From assembly GCA_023420415.1 (NCBI GenBank), contig JAEZWF010000017.1, positions 62,001 to 126,000 of the forward strand: 64,000 nucleotides of DNA, written 5' to 3'. Position 1 is the stretch's first letter, and every line of letters begins with the position of its first letter. A program made the position numbers and the translations under genes. The notes below the pieces were generated by a model. That model was not told the DNA's origin. It searched no databases and saw nothing but the letters and a program-made list of their open reading frames with translations. Shown piece by piece: positions 48,833-57,682 of the stretch. The stretch is from Actinomycetes bacterium (GTDB lineage: Bacteria; Actinomycetota; Actinomycetes; Actinomycetales; Dermatophilaceae).

Positions 48833-49654
48833 CGGAGGCCTCCGGGCGGTCTCAAAGGGGGTGACACGTCAGGAACTACTGGGGTCATGCGGGGGTTTTG
48901 GTGGCGCCGGGGCGCCGGTGCTGCGGATTCCGTACCTGCCGGTCGAGGTCAGGCTCCTCGAGGCCATGAATGGTGCGGTTGGTCCTTGTTGCGTCGTCAG
49001 CCTGCGTTAGCTGCTGACAGGTGTCATCGTGACTCCGCCGTTTGACGTAGGAGAAGACTTTCCAGTGGAAATCAACCGAACGGGTGAGGCGCTTCGCGTG
49101 CGCCTTCGAGGCGGGTTCTGCTAGCCAGCGACATGGAATCCGAAGGTTCCACGTCAAATGACTTCTGGATCCGAAGGTTGCAGCGTTTGGGTGGCCTGTT
49201 AACCGCAACTTCTCGTGCCTGCGCGGGTGTCGAAAATTCTTCGGTCGCCTCGGCTCTGACCTGCGGCTTCGCGCCGGACATGGGGTGTCAGGGCTCCTCC
49301 TTCTCGTGTTGGCGATGACGTGACAGCACGCCCGGGGCCCACCCCTGCCGGCTCAACTGACGGGGAAAACGAGCCCGCGGGGGTGGGGGCGGCCGGGGCG
49401 CGCCGACTCGCCTGGGACCAGTCCGCACATCCCCTCCAGGGGTCGGCCCTGGTCCCTCCGGATCCATTGAGCCAGCCCCGGCGCTCGTGGCCGATGCAAA
49501 GTGCGCACCCGCAGGGACGTTTCGCGCAGGTATGCCGCGTGGCCGTGCTTGGCTGCGCGGCATCCGGCGGGTTCGGTGTGGGGCCGCTCGGTCGGCTAAC
49601 CTTCGTCGGGCGTCCTCGACGTCACGCGCGACCGTGGGACGGAAGCGCAACCCC
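48833..49654. other. 820-bp region without a recognisable gene
   Basis: Small frames exist on both strands but none looks like protein. The stretch is less GC-rich than the rest. It contains an inverted repeat TTTCCAgTGGAAA (49059-49071) and two copies of TCCGAAGGTT (49139-49148 and 49170-49179) exactly 31 bp apart, about three helical turns, which could be binding sites. It probably holds the matrixin gene's promoter and possibly an untranslated RNA. I see no tmRNA, RNase P or SRP signature. Confidence 0.4.
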
Positions 49655-49727
49655 GCCCTCGTAGCTCAGGGGATAGAGCACCGCTCTCCTAAAGCGGGTG
49701 TCGGCAGTTCGAATCTGCCCGAGGGCA
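49655..49727 (+). tRNA. tRNA-Arg (anticodon CCT)
   Basis: A 73-nt cloverleaf with acceptor stem GCCCTCG/CGAGGGC, anticodon loop CTCCTAA (anticodon CCT, reading AGG) and T-loop TTCGAAT. The 3' CCA is not encoded. tRNA-Arg genes are frequent integration sites, and the next 1.5 kb is atypical. Confidence 0.96.
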
Positions 49728-50312
49728 CTGATATATCCGCAGGTCAGAGGCCTATGGCTGCCAATCTGCCGGTCTCCAAACCAGCCAGTTGCCATCTGGT
49801 TGCCATCGGTCGGCCTGTGCCACAACCGACCAAGCCGATCTGAGCCGATGCGGCGTGGCTGTCGGCCCACGGTGCCTGTAGCCAGCCGCTCTCGACCCTG
49901 CGTCGGTTCTGGTCGGCGTGGCGGCTGCAGCCGGGTCGGCGGCTCGGGCTGTCGACGCGCTGTCGGCCCTAGACGCCGATCTGAGCCGACTACCGGGCTG
50001 CGTCGGGTGCATCAGCGTTACCCACGTCAGGACCTGAACCGCTCGCGGCTGTACGTGGAACCGATGGGCGGCACGGGGTCGCCCGCCTCCCCGGCCTGCT
50101 GGCGCGCCTTAATGGCGATCTGCTCGGGCGACAGTGAGCGGTGGTTGCCATGCGACCGGAGGATGAAACTCGGACTTGTCTGCGTGCGGATCGGTAGCTG
50201 TGCGACCGGCGTGGGGAACAAGCGGACAGAACTTCAGCGGATCGCCTGCGGCTGCCTCCAGCACTCGATAACTTGCGAGAGATCGATCGGCGGAATGCGG
50301 GGGTGAGTAGGA
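49728..50312. other. Gene-poor stretch downstream of tRNA-Arg
   Basis: No intact gene is visible in this 585-bp interval. It includes one protein-like fragment on the minus strand (below). The sequence is less GC-rich and less codon-structured than the flanks, which suggests remains of an inserted element. I found no integrase and no second copy of the tRNA end. Confidence 0.4.
50027..50155 (-). pseudogene. Possible C-terminal gene fragment
   Basis: On the minus strand a frame encodes HRSLSPEQIAIKARQQAGEA, then GDPVPPIGSTYSRERFRS and a stop. It has protein-like composition, but no plausible start or upstream domain in the same frame. It looks like the tail of a lost gene. I do not recognise the family. 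Confidence 0.3.
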
Positions 50313-51182
50313 GTGACCGGACTCAAGGCCGGACTCGTCATTGCGATTACCACTGCCGTCTCCCTCACGGCATGTAGCGGGGGTGAACCAACGGCCGACG
50401 CCACCAGCGCGAGGACCTCGACCACCGCATCCGAGACAACCACCCACGCTCCGAGCGTCACCACGCCCGCGTCTACGACGTCAACCACCACCACGGCGCC
50501 AACGTCATCGCCAGCCGTCACTTTGGTCTGCGGCAACCTCGACAACGACGTGGAGTACGAGGAGCACACCGTCGCGCTCGCGGCCGATGGGACGCCTGAC
50601 TACGGCGACCTGTGGAAGCAGCGCCTCGACTGCGACGCCTCGCTGGGTGACTTGGACGAGGCCAGCCAGACCGTTCCCGTCATCACGACCCTGCAACGAG
50701 GGGTGGTAGCAGCAGCGAAGAAGATCGGTTACGGGGAGTTCGAGAACGAGACCGAGACAGACGAACAGATCCTGTACTCGGTCTACCAATACTGCGGGTC
50801 CAACGACCCAACCGACCCCTACGCGACCATGAAGGACTTCAGCGACGGCCAGGTCGATGAGCTTCGCCTCTGGATGGTGCTGTGCCCGAAGCATCCCCAA
50901 GCCAAGAAGTGGCGCTCCGGCATCGGGGCTTCTGCCGAGGCACGGAAGGCAGAGGAGAACGGCACCCGCGTTTACGACGGCACCTACAACGTCCCTTCGC
51001 AGATGAAGCGCGGCACCTTCGTCGTCAGGAACGTGAAGGACTGCTACTGGGAGACGCGCGATTCTGCGGGCAACATCATTGCCAACAACTTCGTCCTCGC
51101 GGCTCCTCGCGTGGTCGCCGTGGTTGGTGGCTCAGCAGTGGTGTTCACAGCGGAAGGCTGCGGCGAGTGGAACCGAGAGTGA
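50313..51182 (+). CDS. Lipoprotein with Thr/Ser linker and GCYWE-like C-terminal domain
   Basis: The 289-residue protein has a lipobox (SLTACSGG at about residue 21), a Thr/Ser-rich linker (~25-65), a central acidic region, and a C-terminal ~70-residue domain: GTYNVPSQMKRGTFVVRN, then DCYWETRDSAGNIIANNF and EGCGEW. That domain resembles a small repeat seen in actinobacterial and phage-associated secreted proteins; its function is unknown. The composition is less GC-rich than that of the neighbours, which fits recent acquisition. No operon partner. Confidence 0.75.
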   Translation: MTGLKAGLVIAITTAVSLTACSGGEPTADATSARTSTTASETTTHAPSVTTPASTTSTTTTAPTSSPAVTLVCGNLDNDVEYEEHTVALAADGTPDYGDLWKQRLDCDASLGDLDEASQTVPVITTLQRGVVAAAKKIGYGEFENETETDEQILYSVYQYCGSNDPTDPYATMKDFSDGQVDELRLWMVLCPKHPQAKKWRSGIGASAEARKAEENGTRVYDGTYNVPSQMKRGTFVVRNVKDCYWETRDSAGNIIANNFVLAAPRVVAVVGGSAVVFTAEGCGEWNRE

Positions 51183-51297
51183 CGCAGCCGCGCTCGGCAC
51201 GAAACGGACCCATCGCGTGCGCACGGCTCCTTCGAACTAATCAGTCCCAGCGAGAGTCGCCATCGTGGTTGGCGATGTAGCGAAGGGCCTCGGGTCG

Positions 51298-51477
51298 CTA
51301 GACCTGCTCGGTACCGGCGTCTGAGAACTCTTCTCGCACACCCGCGCATTTGAAGTGTCTACGAGCCTTCTCGTAGTACGGCGTCTGGATGCGACGGAAG
51401 AGCTCGACGAACTGGTGCAGGTCCTTGGGTGGGATGCCGCCCTTCGTACCCAACTCCTGCATGTGAAGGGGTCCCAT
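51298..51477 (-). CDS. Small protein or gene remnant (59 aa)
   Basis: The frame reads MGPLHMQELGTKGGIPPKDL, then HQFVELFRRIQTPYYEKARRH and FKCAGVREEF to a stop. Composition and codon use look protein-like, but I do not recognise it. It could be the tail of a gene whose 5' part was lost; the plus-strand decarboxylase gene starts just beyond it. Low confidence. Confidence 0.35.
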   Translation of the reverse strand: MGPLHMQELGTKGGIPPKDLHQFVELFRRIQTPYYEKARRHFKCAGVREEFSDAGTEQV

Positions 51478-51582
51478 GGCGCATCGCCCGGCGGCGGCGG
51501 ACGGACTGACGCGCGCGGGCATCCGATTGACTGTGGTCATGGCCTCGATGACGATGACGCCACCGACGAGGTGAGGAGAACC

Positions 51583-52056
51583 GTGCGCCCGTTCATGGAC
51601 AAGGTCGTTCCGGAAGCGTGGGAGGCTGCCCGGCACTTCTCATCGACTGTGGCCCGGGCCGCGCAGGAGCGAGGACTCACGACGACCGAGATCGAGCTGG
51701 TCAAGGTGCGCGGCTCGCAGCTCAACGGGTGCGCCTACTGTCTCGACCTGCACTGCCGCGAGGCCCGCGCCGCAGGAGTGCCGCAACAGAAGCTCGACCT
51801 CCTGCCTGCGTGGCGCGAGACAGACCTCTACGACGAGCGCGAGGTCGCAGTCCTCGCAGTCACCGAGGCCGCCACCAGACTTCCCCTCACGGAGGACTCG
51901 GCAGCCGACCTTGCCGGCGCCCGGAACGTCCTGGGCGACGACGCGTTCGTCGCCACCGAGTGGGTCGCCGCCGCGATCAACACGTTCAACCGGGTCTCGA
52001 TCCTCAGCCACCACCCCGTGCGGCCCCGCGATTCCGACGGCAGGATCGTGCGTTGA
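51583..52056 (+). CDS. Carboxymuconolactone decarboxylase/AhpD-like protein
   Basis: The 157-residue protein carries the AhpD-like core C50-x2-C53-x3-H57 (GCAYCLDLHCREA), the redox-active cysteines of alkylhydroperoxidase-type members. It probably acts in peroxide reduction or a related reaction. I start it at the GTG preceded by GAGGAGAACC; an upstream extension to 51355 reads poorly. It is followed 38 bp later by the small GNAT gene, probably in one operon. Confidence 0.85.
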   Translation: MRPFMDKVVPEAWEAARHFSSTVARAAQERGLTTTEIELVKVRGSQLNGCAYCLDLHCREARAAGVPQQKLDLLPAWRETDLYDEREVAVLAVTEAATRLPLTEDSAADLAGARNVLGDDAFVATEWVAAAINTFNRVSILSHHPVRPRDSDGRIVR

Positions 52057-52094
52057 CGAACGACGACCAGGGCAACCACGACCGAGGAGAAGTC

Positions 52095-52463
52095 ATGGCC
52101 ACGGAACGCTTTGAAGTGCAGCACCGCCCCGAGGACTCCCGCTACGTGCTCGTCGACCACGGCGAAGACGGCAGCGACGACAAGGAGATCGGCGAGGAAC
52201 TCTACACCGACATCGACGAAGACGGAAAGCCCGAGCGCATCCTCTTCCACACCGCGGTGTCCGAGGAGTATGCCGGCCAGGGCCTCGCGTCGGACCTCGT
52301 CCAGACCGTGGTCGACGACGTCATCGCAGCCGGACGCGCAGTCGTGCCCGTCTGCCCCTACGTCGCCAAGTGGCTACCCAGGCACCCGGAGTATGCCGCC
52401 AACGTCGTGCAGCCGACGAAGGCTCACCTCGACGCTGTGCGCGCCAAGTCCCGCCCGGACTGA
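52095..52463 (+). CDS. Short GNAT acetyltransferase (Acetyltransf_CG type)
   Basis: The 122-residue protein is a minimal GNAT domain with FHTAVSEEYAGQGLASDLVQ and VVPVCPYVAKWLPRHPEY, the signature of the short GCN5-like acetyltransferase family common in Actinobacteria. Substrates are unknown. The ATG is preceded by GAGGAGA. Two Tyr-Ala pairs in it use the GTATGCC motif. Confidence 0.82.
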   Translation: MATERFEVQHRPEDSRYVLVDHGEDGSDDKEIGEELYTDIDEDGKPERILFHTAVSEEYAGQGLASDLVQTVVDDVIAAGRAVVPVCPYVAKWLPRHPEYAANVVQPTKAHLDAVRAKSRPD

Positions 52464-52523
52464 GCGCGGCCAGCCGGCCCACTCGACTGTGCCCGCGCAC
52501 TGCCCGAAGGGACCGGGTAGACC

Positions 52524-53357
52524 TCAGCGCGCCTGCTCCAGCAGCGCGGTGACGAGCTGCCGACTGCGCCGGGCGTCCGCCTCACGGTCCGCTTCCTCGA
52601 CGTCGTGGGTCTCCAGCTCGAGGATGTAGGAGCCGGTGAACCCCCGGCTCTCCAAGGCGCGGATGACGCCGGCGAAGTCCACCGTGCCCCGCCCGATGCC
52701 GACGTTGAGGTCGCCCGGGACCGCGTCTCGCAGGTGCACCCGCTCGACCCGGTCCGCGTGGGCTGCTGCCCAGGCGACGACGTCCTCCTCCGAGGCACCG
52801 AGGTGGGCGGTGTCGAGGACCAGACCGAAGACCGACGGGTCCACCATGGCGAGCAGCTGGTCTGCCCGAGCTGTCGTGTGGATCCACCGGCGGTGGTGCA
52901 GCACCTCGACCAGCAGCCTGACCCCGCGATCGGCACTGAGCGCCCCGAGAAACGTGAGGTTCTCCGCGATCGCCGCAAGGTCGGCATCCTCGTCGACGAA
53001 GTCCTCCCAGCTCTGCCGTCCGCAGTTGACGATGAGGGAGCCACCCGTTGCCGCGGCCAGCCGCAACAGGGGTTCGGCTCGAACTCGCAGCGCCTCCCGG
53101 TCGTAGTCGGGGTCGTTGATGTCACCGATGTCCGCATTCACCGCCCCGGCACGCAACCCGTACCCCCGCAGCAGCGCCAGATACGGATCCACGTTCCCGT
53201 CGAATGGCACCGGCACGTGGTCGACGACGTCGGGGATGGCCCCGAGCTCGGTTTCGACCGCGCCCAGTGCCGCGATGAGATGCAATGCCTCGTCCAACGG
53301 ACGGTGGCGGAACGTGATGGTCGAGACGCCAACGACCTCGGGCCCACGCACGGACAT
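52524..53357 (-). CDS. TIM-barrel sugar isomerase/epimerase (IolE/IolI-like)
   Basis: The 277-residue protein belongs to the AP endonuclease 2-type sugar isomerase/epimerase superfamily: STITFRHRPLDEALHLIAAL, then LIVNCGRQSWEDF, LLVEVLHHRRW, VLDTAHLG and LELETHDVEEAD carry the metal-binding E/D/H residues. It is the last gene of the split-transketolase operon, 23 bp after the SDR gene. The likely job is ketose epimerisation or aldose-ketose isomerisation of the compound handled by the operon. Confidence 0.8.
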   Translation of the reverse strand: MSVRGPEVVGVSTITFRHRPLDEALHLIAALGAVETELGAIPDVVDHVPVPFDGNVDPYLALLRGYGLRAGAVNADIGDINDPDYDREALRVRAEPLLRLAAATGGSLIVNCGRQSWEDFVDEDADLAAIAENLTFLGALSADRGVRLLVEVLHHRRWIHTTARADQLLAMVDPSVFGLVLDTAHLGASEEDVVAWAAAHADRVERVHLRDAVPGDLNVGIGRGTVDFAGVIRALESRGFTGSYILELETHDVEEADREADARRSRQLVTALLEQAR

Positions 53358-53380
53358 AGTGCCTCCTTCCCCGACCGCCG

Positions 53381-54157
53381 TCAGGCGATGTACGTGCCGC
53401 CGTTGATGCTGTGCGTGATTCCCGTGATGTAGCCCGAGTCCTCGCAGGACAACCAGACGAACAGTGCGGCGATCTCCTCCGGCCGCGCCTGCCGCCGCAA
53501 CGGGACCGCAGCCGCCAGCGCCTGCTCGGTCTCCTCGTCGCTGCCGACCCGGATGTCCGTGTCCACCACACCGGGAGCCACCGCGTTCACCGTGATGCCG
53601 TGCTCAGCGAGCTCGCGGGCCATGCCTCGGGTGAGGCCGAGCACGCCCGCTTTCGCCGCGGCATACGACGTCTTGGAGAAGACGCCACCACCGTGCTGGG
53701 CCGTGACCGACGACATGTTGACCACGCGGCCATAGCCACCCTTGATCATCTGGGGCACGAAGGCCTGGCTCAGCAAGAACGGCGCGGTGAGGTTCACCGC
53801 CATCACCCGTTCCCACTCGGGCAGCTTGAGGTCGAAGAACGACGAGGGGCTGGGTATGCCGGCGATGTTGCACAGTGTGCCCACCGGCGGGAGGTCGGAG
53901 GCGGCGACGGCCTCGGCGACCCGGTTGACCGCGTCCGGGTCCGTGACGTCGATGACGTAGGTCGCCACCTGCGCATCCGGAACCTCTTGCAGCAGTGCCG
54001 CTTTCGCTTGCTCGAGGCCGCGCTCGTTGATGTCGAGCAGTGCCACCGCCCAGCCCTCGCGAGCGAAACGCAGGCCGGTGTTGAAGCCGATTCCCTTGAG
54101 CGACGAGGCGCCCGTGACGACGGCAGTCCGTGTGCCGACTCCTGTGTTGAAACCCAT
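53381..54157 (-). CDS. SDR-family oxidoreductase
   Basis: The 258-residue protein has the SDR cofactor loop VVTGASSLKGIGFNTGLRFA (a variant of GxxxGxG), D in DINERG (favouring NAD), the NIAGIPS loop, catalytic Ser/Tyr/Lys (NMSSVTAQHG..SYAAAKAGVLG) and GPxxT-type GVVDTDIR. It probably oxidises a polyol or reduces a keto sugar. It lies between the transketolase C-subunit and the TIM-barrel gene in one operon. Confidence 0.88.
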   Translation of the reverse strand: MGFNTGVGTRTAVVTGASSLKGIGFNTGLRFAREGWAVALLDINERGLEQAKAALLQEVPDAQVATYVIDVTDPDAVNRVAEAVAASDLPPVGTLCNIAGIPSPSSFFDLKLPEWERVMAVNLTAPFLLSQAFVPQMIKGGYGRVVNMSSVTAQHGGGVFSKTSYAAAKAGVLGLTRGMARELAEHGITVNAVAPGVVDTDIRVGSDEETEQALAAAVPLRRQARPEEIAALFVWLSCEDSGYITGITHSINGGTYIA

Positions 54158-54207
54158 GACGGTGATCCTTGCTGTGCGGTGTGGTGGGATGACGATGGTG
54201 GGACTGC

Positions 54208-55242
54208 TCAGCGCAGCGCGCCGAGGACTCGGTCGACGAGCGACTGGGTGGACAGGCCGTACTTGTCGTGGAGGGTAGGCAGTGCCCCGGCATCGAGGAA
54301 CTCGTCCGGGAGCCCGATCGGGTTGACCTGCTTGGCTATTCCGCGTCGCACCAAGGCGCCGGCCACTGTTTCGAACAGGCCGCCCACGACCGTGTGGTTC
54401 TCGGCGGTGAAGGCCGGCCGGTCGGTGTCGAGCTGCGCCACGACTGTCGCCTCGTCGAACGGCTTGAGCGTCGCGCAGTGCACGACCGAGAGCTCGACGC
54501 CGTGGTCCGCGGACAGCGTGTCGGCAGCGAGCAGTGCCCGCATCGTCATCAGCCCGGACGACACGATGACCGCGTCGTCGCCAGGGCGGACCACCTTGGC
54601 CTTGCCGACCTCGAACGTGTAGTCGTACCGGTCGAGGATGCGCGGCACCTGACCGCGCAACAGCCGGGTGTACGTGGGCCCCTCGATCGCGGCGGCAGCG
54701 GGCACGATCGCCTCGACATCGACGGCGTCGGCCGGGTCGAAGATCGTGAGGTCCGGCATGCCGCGCAGGATCGCGACGTCCTCGGTGGCCTGGTGCGACG
54801 GGCCGTAGCCCGTGGTCAGCCCGGGCAGGGCAGCGACGATGTTGACGTTGAGCCGTGGCTCGGCCGCGTCGAGGCACAGGAAGTCGTAGGCCCGCCGCGT
54901 CGCGAAGACGGAGTAGGTCGTCGCGAACGGCACCAGCCCGACCGCTGCCATGCCTGCGGCGGCACCGACCATGAGCTGCTCGGCCATGCCCATCTCGAAG
55001 TAGCGCTCGGGGTGGGCCGCCGCGAAGACGTGCATGTCGGTGTACTTCGACAGGTCGGCCGTGAGACCGACGACGCGCTGGTCACGCTCGCCGAGGGCCG
55101 CCAGTGCGTGCCCGAACGGCGCTGAGGTCGTCGGCACTCCCGGGTCGGCGATGGAGGCGATCATGGCGGCCGAACGCTTGACGGGGACGGCCTCGGGCGC
55201 AGCCGAGGTCGTGGCGTCGGCTGTAGTGGTGGTGGCGGTCAT
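54208..55242 (-). CDS. Transketolase C-terminal subunit (split transketolase)
   Basis: The 344-residue protein is the pyrimidine-binding and C-terminal part of transketolase: TSAPFGHALAALGERDQRVVGLTADLSKYT, FFEMGMAEQLMVGAAAG-type (YFEMGMAEQLM) and FATTYSVFATRRAYDF. It starts in a 4-bp overlap with the N-subunit gene. Split transketolases of this kind usually work in dedicated catabolic pathways, not the pentose phosphate pathway. Start ATG at 55242 (MTATTTT). Confidence 0.9.
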   Translation of the reverse strand: MTATTTTADATTSAAPEAVPVKRSAAMIASIADPGVPTTSAPFGHALAALGERDQRVVGLTADLSKYTDMHVFAAAHPERYFEMGMAEQLMVGAAAGMAAVGLVPFATTYSVFATRRAYDFLCLDAAEPRLNVNIVAALPGLTTGYGPSHQATEDVAILRGMPDLTIFDPADAVDVEAIVPAAAAIEGPTYTRLLRGQVPRILDRYDYTFEVGKAKVVRPGDDAVIVSSGLMTMRALLAADTLSADHGVELSVVHCATLKPFDEATVVAQLDTDRPAFTAENHTVVGGLFETVAGALVRRGIAKQVNPIGLPDEFLDAGALPTLHDKYGLSTQSLVDRVLGALR

Positions 55243-56123
55243 GACTGGGCCTCCCGGTGTCCGGCGGTGAGCTGTTCCTTGGCGATCGGCCACTCCTCGG
55301 CAGCGACTCGCAGGAAGTGGAGCTTGTCCTTGGCCTCGAGCACCGGGACACCCTTCGCCAGACGGGTGTCACACAGGATCACCTTCGGAACTCCCTGTGC
55401 CGCACCGGTTTCCGTGACGTGGTCCAGCGCGGCAAGCACGGCCTCGAGGTCGTTGCCGTCGACGCGCTGCACGTCCCAGCCGAACGACGCCCACCGTTCC
55501 TCCTGCGGCTCGAGCCGCAGGACGTCGTCGGTGCGACCGTCGGCCTGCAGCCCGTTGAGGTCGACGAGGGCGACGAGGTTGCCCAGCTGCCAGTGCGAGG
55601 CCGACATGGCCGCCTCCCACGTGGAGCCCTCGTTCAGCTCTCCGTCGGACAGCAGGTTGTAGACGAGCTGGCCCTCGCGCCCCTGCAACCGCAGTCCCAA
55701 GGCCATCCCGACAGCCTGACCAAGGCCGTGCCCCAGCGACCCACCGGAGATCTCCATCCCCGGCGTGTACGACTTCATGCCGGACATCGGCAGGCGCGAG
55801 CCGTCCGCGGCATACGTCTGGAGCTCCTCCCGGGGGATCACCCCCGCGGCCGCCAACGCGGCATACGACGCCAGGGCGTAGTGCCCGATCGAGAGGAGGA
55901 AGCGGTCGCGTCCCTCCCACTCGGGGTCATCGGCCCGGTGCCTGAGCTTGTCGCAGTAGACGGCTGCGAGCACGTCCGCGATGCCGAGCGCCTGGCCGAC
56001 ATAGCCTTCGCCCTGCGCCTCCCCCTGCTCCAGGACGCCCATGCGGATCTCGTATGCCGCCTCGGCGACGCGGGCGTGTCGCTCGCGCTCGATCGTGGTC
56101 CGGGTCTGCTCGACGGTGGTCAT
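55239..56123 (-). CDS. Transketolase N-terminal subunit (split transketolase)
   Basis: The 294-residue protein has the diphosphate-binding part: SIGHYALASYAALAAAG, EISGGSLGHGLGQAVGMALG, and the TPP motif SDGELNEGSTWEA..VALVDLNGLQADG. It lacks the second half, which is encoded next as a separate subunit with a 4-bp overlap. It starts 1 bp inside the stop of the MHS transporter gene. Together the two subunits transfer two-carbon units; the donor is unknown. Confidence 0.9.
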   Translation of the reverse strand: MTTVEQTRTTIERERHARVAEAAYEIRMGVLEQGEAQGEGYVGQALGIADVLAAVYCDKLRHRADDPEWEGRDRFLLSIGHYALASYAALAAAGVIPREELQTYAADGSRLPMSGMKSYTPGMEISGGSLGHGLGQAVGMALGLRLQGREGQLVYNLLSDGELNEGSTWEAAMSASHWQLGNLVALVDLNGLQADGRTDDVLRLEPQEERWASFGWDVQRVDGNDLEAVLAALDHVTETGAAQGVPKVILCDTRLAKGVPVLEAKDKLHFLRVAAEEWPIAKEQLTAGHREAQS

Positions 56124-57520
56124 CAGTGCATCACTCCTGCGGTGTGCTGTGGGGTGGCCGAGCTGTGGTGGTGGGCGCCCGCCGGCTGCGGAGTCGCGTC
56201 GGAGATGCGCTGCGCCTCTCGTCGCTCGGCAGGTCCCCAGGTCTCACGGGTGACGAGGGTCGCCACCAGGCCGATGGCGGAGTAGGCCAGGAACAGCAGG
56301 GCCGGACCGAGCCAGCCGAAGGCCATGTAGAGCAACGTGGTGAGGAACGGCGTGAGGCCGGAGACCATGGCCGAGACCTGGTAGGCAAGGGACGCGCCGG
56401 AGCTGCGGGTGTTGGCCTGGAACAGCTCGGGGAACCACGCACCCTGTGAGCCGGCAAGCGCGTTCTGGCTGATGCAGTAGCTCACGACGACCGTCAGGAC
56501 CACGGCGATGAAGAGTCCGGTGTTCGCGAGGAGGAACATGGGGATCGCCCACGCGCAGTTGAAGAGCGTCACCCACAGGTAGAGCGGTCGGCGACCGATC
56601 CGGTCAGTGAGAGCGCCCCACCCGAACGTCGCGAATATGCCGATGGCCGACGCGATGCACAGCGCGAGGATGGTCTGCGCCGAGTTGGCGAGGTCGTTGC
56701 TGTGCAGGTAGCTGATCATGTAGGTGATCGAGATCGCGTAACCGGCGGTCTCCGCGACACGCAGCCCGATGCCGCGCAGGATGTTGCGCCAGTCGTCACG
56801 CAGGACCTGCTTGATCGGGTTCTGGACGAGCTCGCCGGAGTCCTTGACCTCCTCGAAGACCGGCGACTCGGGCACCTTCGACCGGATGACGAGGCCGACG
56901 ATGACCAGGACCGCGCTGAAGAGGAACGGCACCCGCCAGGCCCAGTCGCCCGGGAGCTGCACCGATCCGAGGAACGCCAGGTTGGCCAGCAGCAGCCCGA
57001 CGGGGAAGCCGGCCTGCACCATGCCGGTGAACTTGCCTCGCCTGAGCCACGGGGCGTGTTCGTAGGTCATGAGGATCGCCCCGCCCCACTCCGCGCCGTA
57101 GGCCAGGCCCTGGATGATCCGGATCGTCACGAGCAGCGCCGGAGCCAGCACCCCGACCTGGGCGTACGTCGGCAGGCAGCCGATGAGGACGGTTGCCAGG
57201 CCCATGATGATGAGGGAGGCGACGAGGACCGGCTTGCGGCCGATGCGGTCGCCGAGGTGGCCGCCGATGATGCCGCCGAGGGGGCGGGCGACGAAGCCGA
57301 CGCCCAAGGTGGCGAACGAGGCCAGCGTGCCCATGAGCGGGTCCTCGTTGGGGAAGAAGACGGTCCCGAAGTAGAGGGCCGCCGCAGTGCCGAAGCCGAT
57401 GAAGTCGTAGGCCTCGATGACCGCGCCGGCGGTGGAACCGAACGCCACCCGCGTCTGGTCTCCGGTGCCGTGCACGGGGCCGCGCATCCGCAGCCCGGTG
57501 GTGGGGGTCGAGGTGGTCAT
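56123..57520 (-). CDS. MFS metabolite:H+ symporter (MHS family)
   Basis: The 465-residue protein has twelve membrane segments and the MHS family signatures AYDFIGFGTAAALYFGTVFF, GGIIGGHLGDRIGRKPVL, and IIQGLAYGAEWGGAIL. MHS permeases usually carry small organic acids or osmolytes, but sugar-acid carriers exist. It heads the operon, 162 bp from the divergent GntR gene, and has an AAGGAAGG ribosome binding site. It is probably the importer of the substrate degraded by the following genes. Confidence 0.9.
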   Translation of the reverse strand: MTTSTPTTGLRMRGPVHGTGDQTRVAFGSTAGAVIEAYDFIGFGTAAALYFGTVFFPNEDPLMGTLASFATLGVGFVARPLGGIIGGHLGDRIGRKPVLVASLIIMGLATVLIGCLPTYAQVGVLAPALLVTIRIIQGLAYGAEWGGAILMTYEHAPWLRRGKFTGMVQAGFPVGLLLANLAFLGSVQLPGDWAWRVPFLFSAVLVIVGLVIRSKVPESPVFEEVKDSGELVQNPIKQVLRDDWRNILRGIGLRVAETAGYAISITYMISYLHSNDLANSAQTILALCIASAIGIFATFGWGALTDRIGRRPLYLWVTLFNCAWAIPMFLLANTGLFIAVVLTVVVSYCISQNALAGSQGAWFPELFQANTRSSGASLAYQVSAMVSGLTPFLTTLLYMAFGWLGPALLFLAYSAIGLVATLVTRETWGPAERREAQRISDATPQPAGAHHHSSATPQHTAGVMH

Positions 57521-57540
57521 GGCGTGTGCCTTCCTTCGAG

Positions 57541-57597
57541 GCCGCACTCCAGTGTGCGGCGTCCAATAATTGTTAACAGTTGACTGCTGACAGTCAA
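57541..57597. promoter_or_regulatory. Candidate GntR operator region
   Basis: Unusually AT-rich for this genome. It contains TGTTAACA (57571-57578) and the inverted repeat TTGACTG-ctga-CAGTCAA (57580-57597) between the GntR gene and the transporter operon. A small hairpin (57541-57560) lies in the operon leader. The GntR protein presumably binds here; that is inferred. Confidence 0.5.
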
Positions 57598-57682
57598 GAG
57601 TTGACGACCAACATCTGAACGACGGAGAATCGGGCAGGTCGCGCCGACGGCCGTTCCGGACGCACATCAAGGGGCACATCTC

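Noticed and set aside
49288..49650. 120-residue minus-strand frame before tRNA-Arg
   Set aside because: It is Pro/Arg-rich with no recognisable feature and no ribosome binding site or promoter.
49698..50306. 202-residue plus-strand frame after tRNA-Arg
   Set aside because: Composition is Arg/Ser/Pro-rich without any domain, and it begins inside the tRNA.
49728..52463. A defined genomic island at tRNA-Arg
   Set aside because: I found no integrase and no second copy of the tRNA 3' end within the window, so borders cannot be set. Only a possible scar is reported.
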